A DNA stretch of 34,865 nucleotides, from contig NZ_BDGT01000048.1 of NCBI RefSeq assembly GCF_001748285.1, forward strand, positions 1-34,865, written 5' to 3'. Numbering within the stretch: position 1 is the first letter of the stretch; each line of letters starts with the position of its first letter. The notes beneath the pieces were generated by a model. That model made no database searches, was not told the DNA's origin, and saw only the letters and a program-made list of their open reading frames with translations. Shown here piece after piece: positions 17,526 to 25,919 of this stretch. A program made the position numbers and the translations under genes. This DNA comes from Thermogemmatispora onikobensis (GTDB lineage: Bacteria > Chloroflexota > Ktedonobacteria > Ktedonobacterales > Ktedonobacteraceae).

Positions 17526-19070
17526 TTAGATACCCCGCAGTTTAATCACTTCAATGATTGTTCTCAAAAGAATAAGAATATCCAGTATGCATGATTGATG
17601 TTTGATATAGTAAAGATCGTATTGCAATTTTTCCAGGGCTTGTTGACTCGTAAAAGTATAGTGGTATTTGACCTGAGCCCAGCCTGTCAGGCCCGGGGGA
17701 ACGCTCAGCCGGCAGCGATAGAAGGGAATAGTTTTTTCCAAGACGGTGACGAACTCTTCCCGCTCGGGTCGTGGGCCGATCAGGCTCATTTCCCCGCGCA
17801 GAATATTGAGTACCTGGGGAAGCTCATCCAGGTGAGTGGCCCGCAGAAAGCGCCCAATGCGTGTCACCCGGGCATCGTTGTAGCTAGCCCACTGGGCCTT
17901 TCCTTCTGGCTCGGCATCGACGCGCATGGAGCGAAATTTGTACATCTTAAACTTGCGTCCATTCTTCCCCAAGCGCTCCTGGCAGTGAAAGATGGGTCCG
18001 GGCGAGTCCAGGCGGATCAGCAGCGAGAGGGGGGGAAGCAGTAAGAGAAGCAACAGCGATCCCATCAGGCCAAAAGTGAGATCGAGTAATTTGCGCCAGC
18101 AGAGGTAGAGAGGAGAGAGGTTGGCGCCTGGCAGGGCGATATACCATTGTCCTCCGATCTGCTCCACAGGAATCTTCCCACTGACGTTCTCATAGACGCA
18201 AAGGGCAGGGACGAGCGAGATCCCCAGGTGGGTTCCAGTGATGGCCTCCTGCACCAGGGCTGGATTCTCCTGATACTCGGTTGCCATAATCAGGACGTCG
18301 ATGGCTTGCTGCTCAATTAGGCGCTGCAGCATGAGGCGTCCGCCAAGCACAGGCAAAGGCAGCGCTCGCTCGAACTCGGCCTGGGCCTGCAGATTCTCCT
18401 CTGCTGATGAGATGTAGCCCACAATATCGATGGTCGAGCGTCGGGGCGCGGCCTGCAGTTCTCGCGCAATTGCTTCCCCGATGGGGCTAATCCCGACAAT
18501 CACTCCCTGGCGCCGGAAGGGAGGCAGATGCAAACATTGGGCAATGGCGAGGCGCCAGCAGGCGATGAGGGGGAGGCTGACGCTGGTAAAGGAGAGGGTT
18601 GTCAGCAATAGGGAGTGCAAGGCGCGGCCTTCCAGCGTGGCACTCAGAGCAAACCAGAGGCCAGCCAACAGAAGCAGCGTGATCATAGCCCGTAAAGGGC
18701 TAACCAGGCGGCTTGACATTCCGTTGAGGTCGTAGGCGCGTGTCAAACGGGCTGCAAAGCCCCAGAGAAGAGCGGCGCAGCCAATCCAGGCCAGATGCAT
18801 CTCCCACGGCATGATCAGGCGACTACTACTTTCGACGGGTGGCTGATTACGTACTATCAGCAGGGTGAAGGTAACCAGCAGCAGTAAACTATCGCCGCCA
18901 ATCAGGATAAGCCGCCAGTCGCTGCTGGAGAGACGCCGTCTCGTTCGCCGGCTGAGCTGTCCCTGCTCGCAATGAGAAGCTGCGGACAAAGTGAGAGTAG
19001 CAGTATTCCCCTGGTAACTTCGCCTTGGTACCGGTTCACTCTGTTGCTGATATTCCTGTTCTTTCAGCAT
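17526..19070 (-). CDS. undecaprenyl-phosphate sugar-1-phosphate transferase (initiating glycosyltransferase)
   Basis: A 514-residue polyprenyl glycosylphosphotransferase. The N-terminal half has four or five hydrophobic segments and a CoA-binding-like Rossmann part (GVIVGISPIGEAIARELQ). The C-terminal catalytic domain has one membrane helix and then KMYKFRSMRVDAE, LDELPQVLNILRGEMSLIGP, RPEREEF and PGLTGWAQVKYHY, the conserved core of WbaP/WcaJ/ExoY-type enzymes. It transfers the first sugar-phosphate to undecaprenyl phosphate and so starts each repeat unit. AAAGGAAG precedes the ATG at 19070. A 269-nt gap follows before the Wzz-BY-kinase gene. Confidence 0.95.
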   Translation of the reverse strand: MLKEQEYQQQSEPVPRRSYQGNTATLTLSAASHCEQGQLSRRTRRRLSSSDWRLILIGGDSLLLLVTFTLLIVRNQPPVESSSRLIMPWEMHLAWIGCAALLWGFAARLTRAYDLNGMSSRLVSPLRAMITLLLLAGLWFALSATLEGRALHSLLLTTLSFTSVSLPLIACWRLAIAQCLHLPPFRRQGVIVGISPIGEAIARELQAAPRRSTIDIVGYISSAEENLQAQAEFERALPLPVLGGRLMLQRLIEQQAIDVLIMATEYQENPALVQEAITGTHLGISLVPALCVYENVSGKIPVEQIGGQWYIALPGANLSPLYLCWRKLLDLTFGLMGSLLLLLLLPPLSLLIRLDSPGPIFHCQERLGKNGRKFKMYKFRSMRVDAEPEGKAQWASYNDARVTRIGRFLRATHLDELPQVLNILRGEMSLIGPRPEREEFVTVLEKTIPFYRCRLSVPPGLTGWAQVKYHYTFTSQQALEKLQYDLYYIKHQSCILDILILLRTIIEVIKLRGI

Positions 19071-19120
19071 ATGTTTCTTCCTTTCTCTCCTGAACCAGGC
19101 ATCTACTACCTTCTATCTGT

Positions 19121-20428
19121 CTATCTATATGACATCGATTTATTGTCATCATATTCTTGCTGTCTTTGCTGTTGCTGTTTTGGCTCTGAAGAAGTGAAGG
19201 AGGAGGATGGCAGGAAGGCGGCGATTTGAGCGTCGAGGCGGGCACAGAGTTGGTCATAGTCGAAGCGCTCCTCGGCCAGCGCGCGACCGCGGGTGCTGAG
19301 AGCCTGGGCCAGGGCCGGCTGCTCATAGAGCTGCACAATTGCTTGCGCCAGAGCAGTGGGATTCTCCGGTTCGACGAAAATAGCGGCGCCGGCCTCTTCC
19401 GCCAACCGGCGGGCCTCGCCATCGACAGCTAGCAGAATCGGGCGCCCGCAGGCCAGGGCCTCATACATCTTGCAGGGCAAGGCGCCCTCAAAGAGAGGAA
19501 GCTTGCGCATCATGATCAGGCAAGCATCAGCGGCGGCCAGTAGCAAGGGGACTTGCTCATGGGGGAATGGGTCCATGAAGATGACATTCTCCAGTCCGCG
19601 GCGGCGTGCCTCGGCCAGTAGCTCGGGCTTGGCACCGCCGTCCCCGACCAGACGAATGCGAATGGCTGGATAGGAGCGCAGTTGCTCGGCGGCCTCCAAT
19701 ACAGTAGTTAAACCATGAGAGATGCCAAGAGTGCCAGCGTAGAGCACAGTAAACGACTCTTCCCAGCCCAGGTGCTGACGGGCCTCGGCCTGTGGGCGAG
19801 GAAAGAACTTGCTCGTGTCAACGCCGTTCGTCAAGAAGAAAACCTTCTCAGCGGCCAGACCGCGGCGCAGTAGCTGATCACGTATCCCCTCGGTAAGAAC
19901 CCAGACCAGGCTGGCGCGCTCGTATGAGGACCATTCCAGCCACTCGGCCAGGCGGATCAGCAGGCGATTACGTAGGACGCCAAGTTGAACCGCTGACTCA
20001 GGCCAGAGGTCCGAGACCGTGAACACATAGGGGCTGCCTTTCCAGCGGGCGAGCAGACGCCCGGCGATGGCATTAAAGAGCGGATGCGACTCGACAATCA
20101 GCAGATCCGGGCGACCGACGGCGCGCGCCCCCAAAATCGGAGCCAGGCAACCAAAGGAGAGATGTGCCAGGATGCGCCGCAGGAAGCCGCGGTTGGGACT
20201 CGTGTAGCTCCAGACGCGCACCACGCGCACACCTGCCCGTGTTTCCTCCTGGAGCAGGTGCCCACGGTACTCAGGGGGAACCACGCCGGTCGGATAATTC
20301 GGCACAGTTGTCAGGACTGTGACCTGATGGCCTCGCTGCACAAGATGCTCAGCATATTGGCTGATGCGTGAAGCTGCGGCCCCTTTCTCGGGGGGATAAT
20401 ACAGGGTTAGAAAGAGAATATACGCCAT
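19121..20428 (-). CDS. GT4-family glycosyltransferase (WbuB-like)
   Basis: A 435-residue GT-B glycosyltransferase opening with LFLTLYYPPEKGAAASRI and containing VPNYPTG, VFTVSDLWPESAVQLG, TNGVDTSKFFP, VLYAGTLGISHGL and CKMYEALACGRPILLAV. This set is typical of the WbuB/N-acetyl-fucosamine-transferase-type GT4 subgroup. The last 30 residues are a Ser/Gln/Arg-rich tail (KQQQQRQQEYDDNKS). It probably adds the second sugar to the lipid-linked primer. It lies 50 nt before the initiating transferase and 71 nt after the dehydrogenase gene, in the same transcript. Confidence 0.92.
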   Translation of the reverse strand: MAYILFLTLYYPPEKGAAASRISQYAEHLVQRGHQVTVLTTVPNYPTGVVPPEYRGHLLQEETRAGVRVVRVWSYTSPNRGFLRRILAHLSFGCLAPILGARAVGRPDLLIVESHPLFNAIAGRLLARWKGSPYVFTVSDLWPESAVQLGVLRNRLLIRLAEWLEWSSYERASLVWVLTEGIRDQLLRRGLAAEKVFFLTNGVDTSKFFPRPQAEARQHLGWEESFTVLYAGTLGISHGLTTVLEAAEQLRSYPAIRIRLVGDGGAKPELLAEARRRGLENVIFMDPFPHEQVPLLLAAADACLIMMRKLPLFEGALPCKMYEALACGRPILLAVDGEARRLAEEAGAAIFVEPENPTALAQAIVQLYEQPALAQALSTRGRALAEERFDYDQLCARLDAQIAAFLPSSSFTSSEPKQQQQRQQEYDDNKSMSYR

Positions 20429-20499
20429 AGATCGTTTTATTCCTCATCTTCAACACTGCGAGAATGAGAGCTATACGAGTGGGTCAACATCGCAGTCTC

Positions 20500-21996
20500 T
20501 TAAAGAGCGCTTTCTGGACAATGGTGCGTGGTTGCTGCTGTTTCCTGACGAGAGGCCGTAGCCTCGCCACAGTGGGAGGCCGCCAGCGGCCTCTGCTTTC
20601 TCCGGCCTGGGCTGCCATCGCCAATCGCCAGATAACGTATCCCGAGCGTCTCAATGGTGGAGCGTTGCCTGTGCCAGGCCTGGCGACCATCGAGCACCAC
20701 CTGGCAGCGGCTAAAGGGACGAAAGTCAAAAGAACGATAAGCTGTGTGGGCTGCTTGCAAAATAATGGCGTTCACCGTAGCCGCCTCTGAAGGAGAGAAG
20801 GGAGTATAGCCAGCGGCCTGGATTTCCTCAGAGCTGAAGAGCGGATCGTCAGCGAGCACGCGCGCCCCCCGTTGCTCCAGGGCTAGACGCAGCAAAACAG
20901 CGCTGCTAAAAGCCAGCTCGCGTACATCGCCGCGGTAAGCGATACCCAGAATCAGGATCGTTTGCCCGTGTAGGGAACCGAGAGCCATTTCGAGGCGCCG
21001 GACGGCATAGGTCGCCATGCTATCGTTAATGGCGCGAGCCTGGCGAGGCAGCTGAAGCAGCGGAGCGAAGCCAGCAGCCTGCTCGTCGACTTCTTCTGCG
21101 CCGGCCAGCAGGAAGTAGGGGTAGACGGGAATGCAGTGGCCACCGACGCCAACGCTTGGTGTATGGATATGGGAATACGGCTGGCTATTGGCGGCGGCGA
21201 TCGCTGCTTGCACATCCAGACCGTGGGCATCGGCGAAGCGCGCGAACTCGTTAGCCAGGGCAATGTTCACATCGCGATAGGTCGTCTCGATCAGCTTCAC
21301 GAACTCAGCATCGTCCGTCGATGGCATGACAATAATGTCAGAGGTGTCGAGCACTGAGCGATAGAAGGCTACAGCCATCTCCGTGCTGGGGGGATTGATC
21401 CCCCCCACAACCTTGGGATAGAGACGCAGATCGCGGAAGATGGTGCCGGAAGAGACCCGCTCGGGACTATAGGCTAGCCAGAACTCAGAGCCAGCCTGCA
21501 GGCCAGACTCGCTCTCCAGCAGCGGGGCCAGGCGGCGGGCAGTTGTGCCCACTGGCAAGGTCGTCTCATAGAGCACCAGGGTCTCGGGCTGTAGCCCTCT
21601 ACCAATTGCGCGAGTGGCGGCATCCAGCGCTGTAAAATTGGCGGAATGGGCGGCATCGATAAGGACCGGAACGATCACCACAACGGCGCGTGCCTGACGC
21701 ACAGCTGCCGTTGTATCGCTCGTAGCGCGCAAGCGTCCCTCCTGGACCAGCTTGGCCACGGCCTCCTCCAGGCCAGGCTCCTCGTGAACGTGAGAGCGAC
21801 CAGCATTGATCTGCTCAATCACGTGAGGATTCACATCACAGCCAATGACATGCCAGCCGTGGCGAGCATACTGCACGGCCAGGGGCAAACCGATCTTTCC
21901 CAGACCAACGATGGCCACGGTAGCTGGTGACAGGGCGATTCTTGACATGTTTGAAAATCTCTTCTCCATGCTCTTCTCTGCGCTACTGTCTCTCAT
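20500..21996 (-). CDS. UDP-sugar 6-dehydrogenase (UDP-GlcNAc/UDP-ManNAc type)
   Basis: A 498-residue nucleotide-sugar dehydrogenase. The NAD-binding motif is VAIVGLGKIGLPLA (27-40). SPERVSSG, KLIETTYRDVNIALANEFA (from K234) and the catalytic-cysteine motif GVGGHCIPVYPYF (Cys288) follow. GGHCIPVYP favours the WecC/WbpA-type HexNAc subgroup over plain UDP-glucose dehydrogenase. It would oxidise C6 of a UDP-N-acetylhexosamine to a uronic acid with two NAD+. The last 35 or so residues are an Arg/Ser/Thr-rich tail outside the domain. The start overlaps the upstream oxidoreductase stop by 4 nt; internal ATGs at residues 10 and 17 are alternative starts. Confidence 0.92.
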   Translation of the reverse strand: MRDSSAEKSMEKRFSNMSRIALSPATVAIVGLGKIGLPLAVQYARHGWHVIGCDVNPHVIEQINAGRSHVHEEPGLEEAVAKLVQEGRLRATSDTTAAVRQARAVVVIVPVLIDAAHSANFTALDAATRAIGRGLQPETLVLYETTLPVGTTARRLAPLLESESGLQAGSEFWLAYSPERVSSGTIFRDLRLYPKVVGGINPPSTEMAVAFYRSVLDTSDIIVMPSTDDAEFVKLIETTYRDVNIALANEFARFADAHGLDVQAAIAAANSQPYSHIHTPSVGVGGHCIPVYPYFLLAGAEEVDEQAAGFAPLLQLPRQARAINDSMATYAVRRLEMALGSLHGQTILILGIAYRGDVRELAFSSAVLLRLALEQRGARVLADDPLFSSEEIQAAGYTPFSPSEAATVNAIILQAAHTAYRSFDFRPFSRCQVVLDGRQAWHRQRSTIETLGIRYLAIGDGSPGRRKQRPLAASHCGEATASRQETAATTHHCPESAL

Positions 21997-23183
21997 CCTC
22001 GTCTATCCGCCTCCAAGGTGCTGGGATGCTCCTCGTGCCTCTGCAGCAGGTTGAGAGGGGAGGGACTGGCAAGGCGGCGAGGGAGAGCCTGACCGTTGAG
22101 CCCTTGCTCGTAAGCAAGGATCGTGGTAGACCCTGGGGCCGGACTGCGGTCAACCTCTTCGTGTGAGGTATCCGATTCCGGAGCCTGGGCAAGAAGGCCG
22201 TTGTTGGCTAGTGCCGAAGCCAGCAGCTGCTGAACCACCTTCAGAACGGCCAGACCATCCTCTCCCGAAACAGAAGGACTGCGATCGGTCACAATTGACT
22301 GAATCACATCCTCATACTCGCGGCGCAGGGGTTCGGCTTTCTGGACCTTCAGACGGGTCATGGTGCCCTCGCTCACGCCGGTCAGGGAACGTAGTGCATC
22401 CCAGGAGGTGGGGGAATAGTCGTTCTCATAGAAAAAGACATCCTGGGTTAGATAGTTCAGCAAGAACATTCCCTTCTCGCCGGTGATAGTCAGCTCCCGT
22501 ACCTTTGTCGGCGTCAGCCAATTGACGTCCAGCACTCCCAGGGCGTCGTTGCTGAAGCGCAGCAGCCCCAGGAGCAAATCCTCGCAGGTACGATGGATAT
22601 GCTGCTGGATTTGAGCCGAAACCTGCCTGATCTCAGCATCTACCAGGTAGCGCATCGTGTCGATCTCATGCGAGGCCAGATCGAGGGTCACGCCGACATC
22701 GCGAATGCGCGGGGGGAAAGGCCCGATTCGTCGGGCATGCAGATGAAAGATGCGTCCGAGAGCGCCAGCGCTCAAGCGACGCTTGACCTCTGTCACTGCG
22801 GGGTTGAAGCGCTCGATGTGGCCCACTGCCAGGTGGACATTGCGCCGACGGGCTAGCTCAATCAGGGCCTCGGCCTCCTCGACCGTACTGGTTAGCGGCT
22901 TCTCTACCAAGACGTTGAGGCCGAGATTGAGAGCGAAAGCGGCCACCTCACAGTGAAGATGGGTCGGGACGACCACCGCGACCAGCTCGGGGCGCTGTTC
23001 ATCCATCATCTGGCGATAGTCACTGTAGCCGGCGATGTGGAAGCGCTGGACGGCGCGCTGTAGAGCGCTGGAATTCGCTTCGGCAACGGCTACGAGCTGA
23101 ACTGAGTCCTCCAGCTCTTTCAGGACGCGCAGGTGATTCCAGCCCATTGAGCCAGCTCCGACCACTGCCACCCTCAGTCGCAT
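21993..23183 (-). CDS. Gfo/Idh/MocA-family NAD-dependent oxidoreductase (WlbA-like sugar 3-dehydrogenase candidate)
   Basis: A 396-residue Gfo/Idh protein: Rossmann motif VAVVGAGSMG (5-14), VEKPL (93-97, catalytic-lysine region), GHIERFNPAV and DLASHEIDTMRYL. It sits between a UDP-HexNAc 6-dehydrogenase and a PLP aminotransferase. In the known WbpA/WbpB/WbpE pathway the Gfo/Idh member oxidises C3 of UDP-GlcNAc uronic acid to the 3-keto sugar. A very good ribosome site (GGGAGGTGATC) precedes the ATG, which overlaps the aminotransferase gene by 10 nt. About 65 C-terminal residues after the domain look disordered. Family is firm; substrate is inferred from neighbours. Confidence 0.9.
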   Translation of the reverse strand: MRLRVAVVGAGSMGWNHLRVLKELEDSVQLVAVAEANSSALQRAVQRFHIAGYSDYRQMMDEQRPELVAVVVPTHLHCEVAAFALNLGLNVLVEKPLTSTVEEAEALIELARRRNVHLAVGHIERFNPAVTEVKRRLSAGALGRIFHLHARRIGPFPPRIRDVGVTLDLASHEIDTMRYLVDAEIRQVSAQIQQHIHRTCEDLLLGLLRFSNDALGVLDVNWLTPTKVRELTITGEKGMFLLNYLTQDVFFYENDYSPTSWDALRSLTGVSEGTMTRLKVQKAEPLRREYEDVIQSIVTDRSPSVSGEDGLAVLKVVQQLLASALANNGLLAQAPESDTSHEEVDRSPAPGSTTILAYEQGLNGQALPRRLASPSPLNLLQRHEEHPSTLEADRRG

Positions 23184-24301
23184 AGAGCGATCACCTCCCG
23201 GGCAATGGTTTCCAGGTCATCCTGAGTCAGGGCGGGATGCACTGGCAACGAGAGCACCTCACGCGCTGCCCGCTCTGTCTCTGGCAGCCGAGCCAGGGGA
23301 CTATCACCGCGCACGCGCTGTCGCTGTTCGGGATTCACCACATAAAAGCGGCTTGCCTGGCTGCGATAGAAAGGTTGCTGGTGGATAGGAATGGGGTAGT
23401 GGACGGCAGTCGCGATACCGCGCCGGTGCAGCTCGGCGGCCATCTCATCGCGGTGTGCTGGAACGCGGATGGTGTACTGATGATAGGTATGGCGACAGCC
23501 CGGGCGAGTAATTGGCGTCTGCACAGCGCCGGCCAGACGTTGATTCAGGTAGGTGGCGTTGGCGATGCGTCGCTGAGTGAACTCCTCCAGTTTCGCCAGC
23601 TGGACCAGACCCAGAGCGCCCTGCAGGTCTGTCATACGTAGGTTATAACCTAAGCCAATCTGGTAATAGCGGCTGGCCTGCCCGTGATTACGCAGGAGAC
23701 GCAAACGGGCAGCCACTTCGGGGTCGTCGCTGGTGATCATCCCGCCCTCGCCGGTAGTCATGTTCTTCGTCGCGTAGAATGAGAAGCAGCCTGTGCCGAA
23801 GCTGCCCACCGGCTTACCGGCGAAGCTGCTGGCGTGGGCCTGACAGGCGTCCTCGATCAAGATCAGCTTGTGGGCCTCGACTAGTGATAGCAACCGACCA
23901 AGGTCGCAGGGGTGACCATAGAGATGCACAGGAAGAATGGCGCGCGTGCGCTCACTGAGGGCCAGCTCCACCTGTGCGGGGTCGAGCGTGTACGTTTCCG
24001 GATCGATGTCAACGAACACCGGTGTGGCGCCGACCAGCAAGATCACATTGGCAGTGGCCGCAAAACTAAAGGCTGTGGTGATCACCTCATCGCCCGGGCC
24101 GATGTCATGAGCCAAAAGGGCGAGATGAAGGGCTGCCGTGCCCGAGGAGACGGCAATCGCGGCACCGACCTGACACAGTTCGGCAAAACGCTGCTCAAAC
24201 GCGGAGACGTATTTGCCCTGAGCAAGCAGGCCCGAAGTCAAGACCTCGTGGATAGCGGCCTCCTCCTCAGCTCCCAACAGGGGGCGAGCAATCGGAATCA
24301 T
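23174..24301 (-). CDS. DegT/DnrJ/EryC1-family PLP sugar aminotransferase
   Basis: About 375 residues. Motifs are SSGTAALHLAL (52-62), GDEVITTAFSFAATANV, DIDPETYTLDP, IEDACQAH (D151 contacts the PLP ring nitrogen) and SFYATKNMTTGEGG, with K179 the PLP-binding lysine. It would aminate a keto nucleotide sugar, most simply the 3-keto product of the Gfo/Idh enzyme encoded next to it, to give a 3-amino sugar. The ATG at 24301 follows GAGGAAGCG; an in-frame GTG at 24322 lacks a better site. It is the first recognisable gene of the exopolysaccharide operon. Confidence 0.92.
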   Translation of the reverse strand: MIPIARPLLGAEEEAAIHEVLTSGLLAQGKYVSAFEQRFAELCQVGAAIAVSSGTAALHLALLAHDIGPGDEVITTAFSFAATANVILLVGATPVFVDIDPETYTLDPAQVELALSERTRAILPVHLYGHPCDLGRLLSLVEAHKLILIEDACQAHASSFAGKPVGSFGTGCFSFYATKNMTTGEGGMITSDDPEVAARLRLLRNHGQASRYYQIGLGYNLRMTDLQGALGLVQLAKLEEFTQRRIANATYLNQRLAGAVQTPITRPGCRHTYHQYTIRVPAHRDEMAAELHRRGIATAVHYPIPIHQQPFYRSQASRFYVVNPEQRQRVRGDSPLARLPETERAAREVLSLPVHPALTQDDLETIAREVIALCD

Positions 24302-24343
24302 CGCTTCCTCACTTCTTCTCACTGCGCCATCGATCGAATCCGG

Positions 24344-24532
24344 TTAAATCAACCTGCGTATGACCAAGCGGAGCAGTGCTAGAGCCGTGGATCGCTCACT
24401 GGTCAGCGGCAAGATACGGGAGGTGGCCTCTCTCTGTTGGGCAAGCGGGATACTTCTCAAAGCCTGCATGCTGGCCAGATGATGGTGTTGAGACATAAGC
24501 TGAAGAAATTGGTCTCGATGCTCCTGCGCCAC
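24344..24532 (-). CDS. possible small hypothetical protein, weakly supported
   Basis: A 62-codon open frame starting with GTG, with only a weak purine-rich stretch upstream. The product is Leu/Arg/Gln-rich with no recognised motif (ends LALLRLVIRRLI). It precedes the aminotransferase by about 40 nt in the same direction. It may be a leader peptide of the polysaccharide operon or a chance frame. Confidence 0.22.
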   Translation of the reverse strand: MAQEHRDQFLQLMSQHHHLASMQALRSIPLAQQREATSRILPLTSERSTALALLRLVIRRLI

Positions 24533-24597
24533 TTAGCAACGCTCTTTCTTTACGAGTTGTTTAGAAAGTATTGAAAAAATAGTCCCTTCCACCTGCA

Positions 24598-24640
24598 AGC
24601 ACCATGTTATAGGTGCTGCCATACTGCCGAAGACCAGTAT
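24598..24640. promoter_or_regulatory. two tandem hairpins in the polysaccharide operon leader
   Basis: AGCACC (24598-24603) pairs with GGTGCT (24612-24617) and ATACTG (24621-24626) pairs with CAGTAT (24635-24640), both perfect, separated by only 3 bases. They could be paired operators or leader RNA structure controlling the downstream operon. The pairing is seen; the role is inferred. Confidence 0.3.
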
Positions 24641-25091
24641 AGCTGACCTGGTGGCAATTGTCGTCCCGTTGGTGGCTATTTTTATGGGAACTGATGACCG
24701 TTTTTCCAGGCAACATTTGCCACTGGTATCGGTTAACAATTACACACCGCTCAGCAGCGACTGGCGAGCGCGAAAAAGGCCTCAATCGGCTTCCTGGGCT
24801 GATGAAGCCTGCTGATCGCTCGTAGGACCTCCCCGGCAATTCTGGCTACTCGCCTATGGCCCGCCCGATGCCTATGCTATATATCCCTTCAGTAAAGGCA
24901 GTGATTGGTATGTGTCGATTCGCTCATGGGTAGCTCAATCGCTGCCGGGCGTAGGATCAGCCGCTCGTCGGGGTAGAATCAGCGATCTGGTTCTGGCCCC
25001 TTTGCTGGAATGGACAGGCGTACAGACGGGCAAGCGCTGCGAGCGCAGGGCCTGTCTTGGTAGTGGAGGAGAGCGCAGGGCCGTCCTGGGT

Positions 25092-25119
25092 TTCACGACT
25101 CTTCTCCGGTTTGTATGAT
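25092..25119 (+). promoter_or_regulatory. sigma70-like promoter candidate for the winged-helix gene
   Basis: TTCACG (-35, 4/6) and TATGAT (-10, 5/6) are separated by 16 bp, ending about 34 bases before the ATG at 25154. Confidence 0.35.
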
Positions 25120-25153
25120 TTGGGTTGTCGCTTAGGCATGAGGGAAAAATGCT

Positions 25154-25642
25154 ATGTCAGAGCAGACATTAACTCGTTTGAGAAAACGTCGAAGGGGGAC
25201 AGAGACGCGTATTCTCCATTTTGCTTTTCAGGATCTCTTACCTCCTGGGCAGACGCTAGCCTTGAGCTTAGGCACACGAACACTTTCTTTGCTTTGCGAT
25301 GGAAAAATGGTGCTTGATCAGCAATTCAGCATCAATGAGTTGCGTGTCCTTGAACCTATTTTGCAGGCTTTTCCTCACTATTGTCCCTACGAGGTTTTGC
25401 TGGCCAATTTGTCGTCAGCGCCGGCCACTGGCAGTTCGATCGCTCGTTGTCGCCAGCGTCTGTTGGAAGCTCAGGGGAGTCAGCGCTGGCAGCAAGAGCT
25501 GCGTCCGATCCGCCGCGCGCTCTCATCGGTGCGCAGCAAGCTGCATCGCTTTGGGCTAGAGATTTCGAATGTACGCGAGCGTGGGTGCAGTCTCACATCC
25601 TTGACCTATACTGGTGATATGGCCCAGCGAGAGGTAGTCTAA
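25154..25642 (+). CDS. orphan winged-helix DNA-binding-like protein
   Basis: A 162-residue protein and the only credible plus-strand gene in the window. The middle and end read like an OmpR/PhoB-type winged helix: INELRVLEPILQAFPHYCPYEVLLANL (about 60-85, split) and then LRPIRRALSSVRSKLHRFGLEI followed by VRERGCSLTSL. These match the recognition helix and wing of trans_reg_C domains. There is no receiver domain, so it is not a full response regulator. The N-terminus is basic (RLRKRRRG). A GAGGGA site precedes the ATG. Divergent placement next to the exopolysaccharide operon makes it a candidate regulator of that operon; this is inference. Confidence 0.68.
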   Translation: MSEQTLTRLRKRRRGTETRILHFAFQDLLPPGQTLALSLGTRTLSLLCDGKMVLDQQFSINELRVLEPILQAFPHYCPYEVLLANLSSAPATGSSIARCRQRLLEAQGSQRWQQELRPIRRALSSVRSKLHRFGLEISNVRERGCSLTSLTYTGDMAQREVV

Positions 25643-25855
25643 GCTGGTGCGGGGAGGGGTGGGGTGTGAGGTGCACGCTTGGCTGTGGGTGGTGGCCTGC
25701 CTGCGGCACGGCTGGTGTTGGAGGCTGAGCGCGAACTACGAGGCCAGGCTGTCTGATAGCTGAGGGAACAAGGCGCCAGAGAGAGAGGCAGACTCAGCAT
25801 TGCAGGTGCCTCTTTGCTGATCTTAGCCTCTCTTCTAGCGTCGCCTCGCCTCGCC

Positions 25856-25869
25856 TGGTTCGCGAACCA
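25856..25869. repeat. 14-bp perfect palindrome
   Basis: TGGTTCGCGAACCA is fully self-complementary. It lies between the convergent winged-helix and LarA-like genes, 51 nt past the LarA-like stop. It could be a protein-binding site; no T-run is present, so it is not a typical terminator. The 277-bp gap around it shows no gene. Confidence 0.45.
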
Positions 25870-25919
25870 CAAAGAGCGGTCTCTGAGGCGTTGCAGCTCT
25901 GGCTGCTGTGTCTGCCTGC

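Larger units (their letters stand above)
24533..25153. promoter_or_regulatory. divergent intergenic region between the polysaccharide operon and the winged-helix gene
   Basis: About 620 bases without a credible gene. It must hold the promoter of the large minus-strand exopolysaccharide operon and that of the plus-strand winged-helix gene. Two small tandem hairpins lie at 24598-24640 and a sigma70-like promoter at 25092-25119. I see no confident minus-strand promoter; TTGCAG with an AT-rich stretch near 24550-24595 is only weak. Confidence 0.5.
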
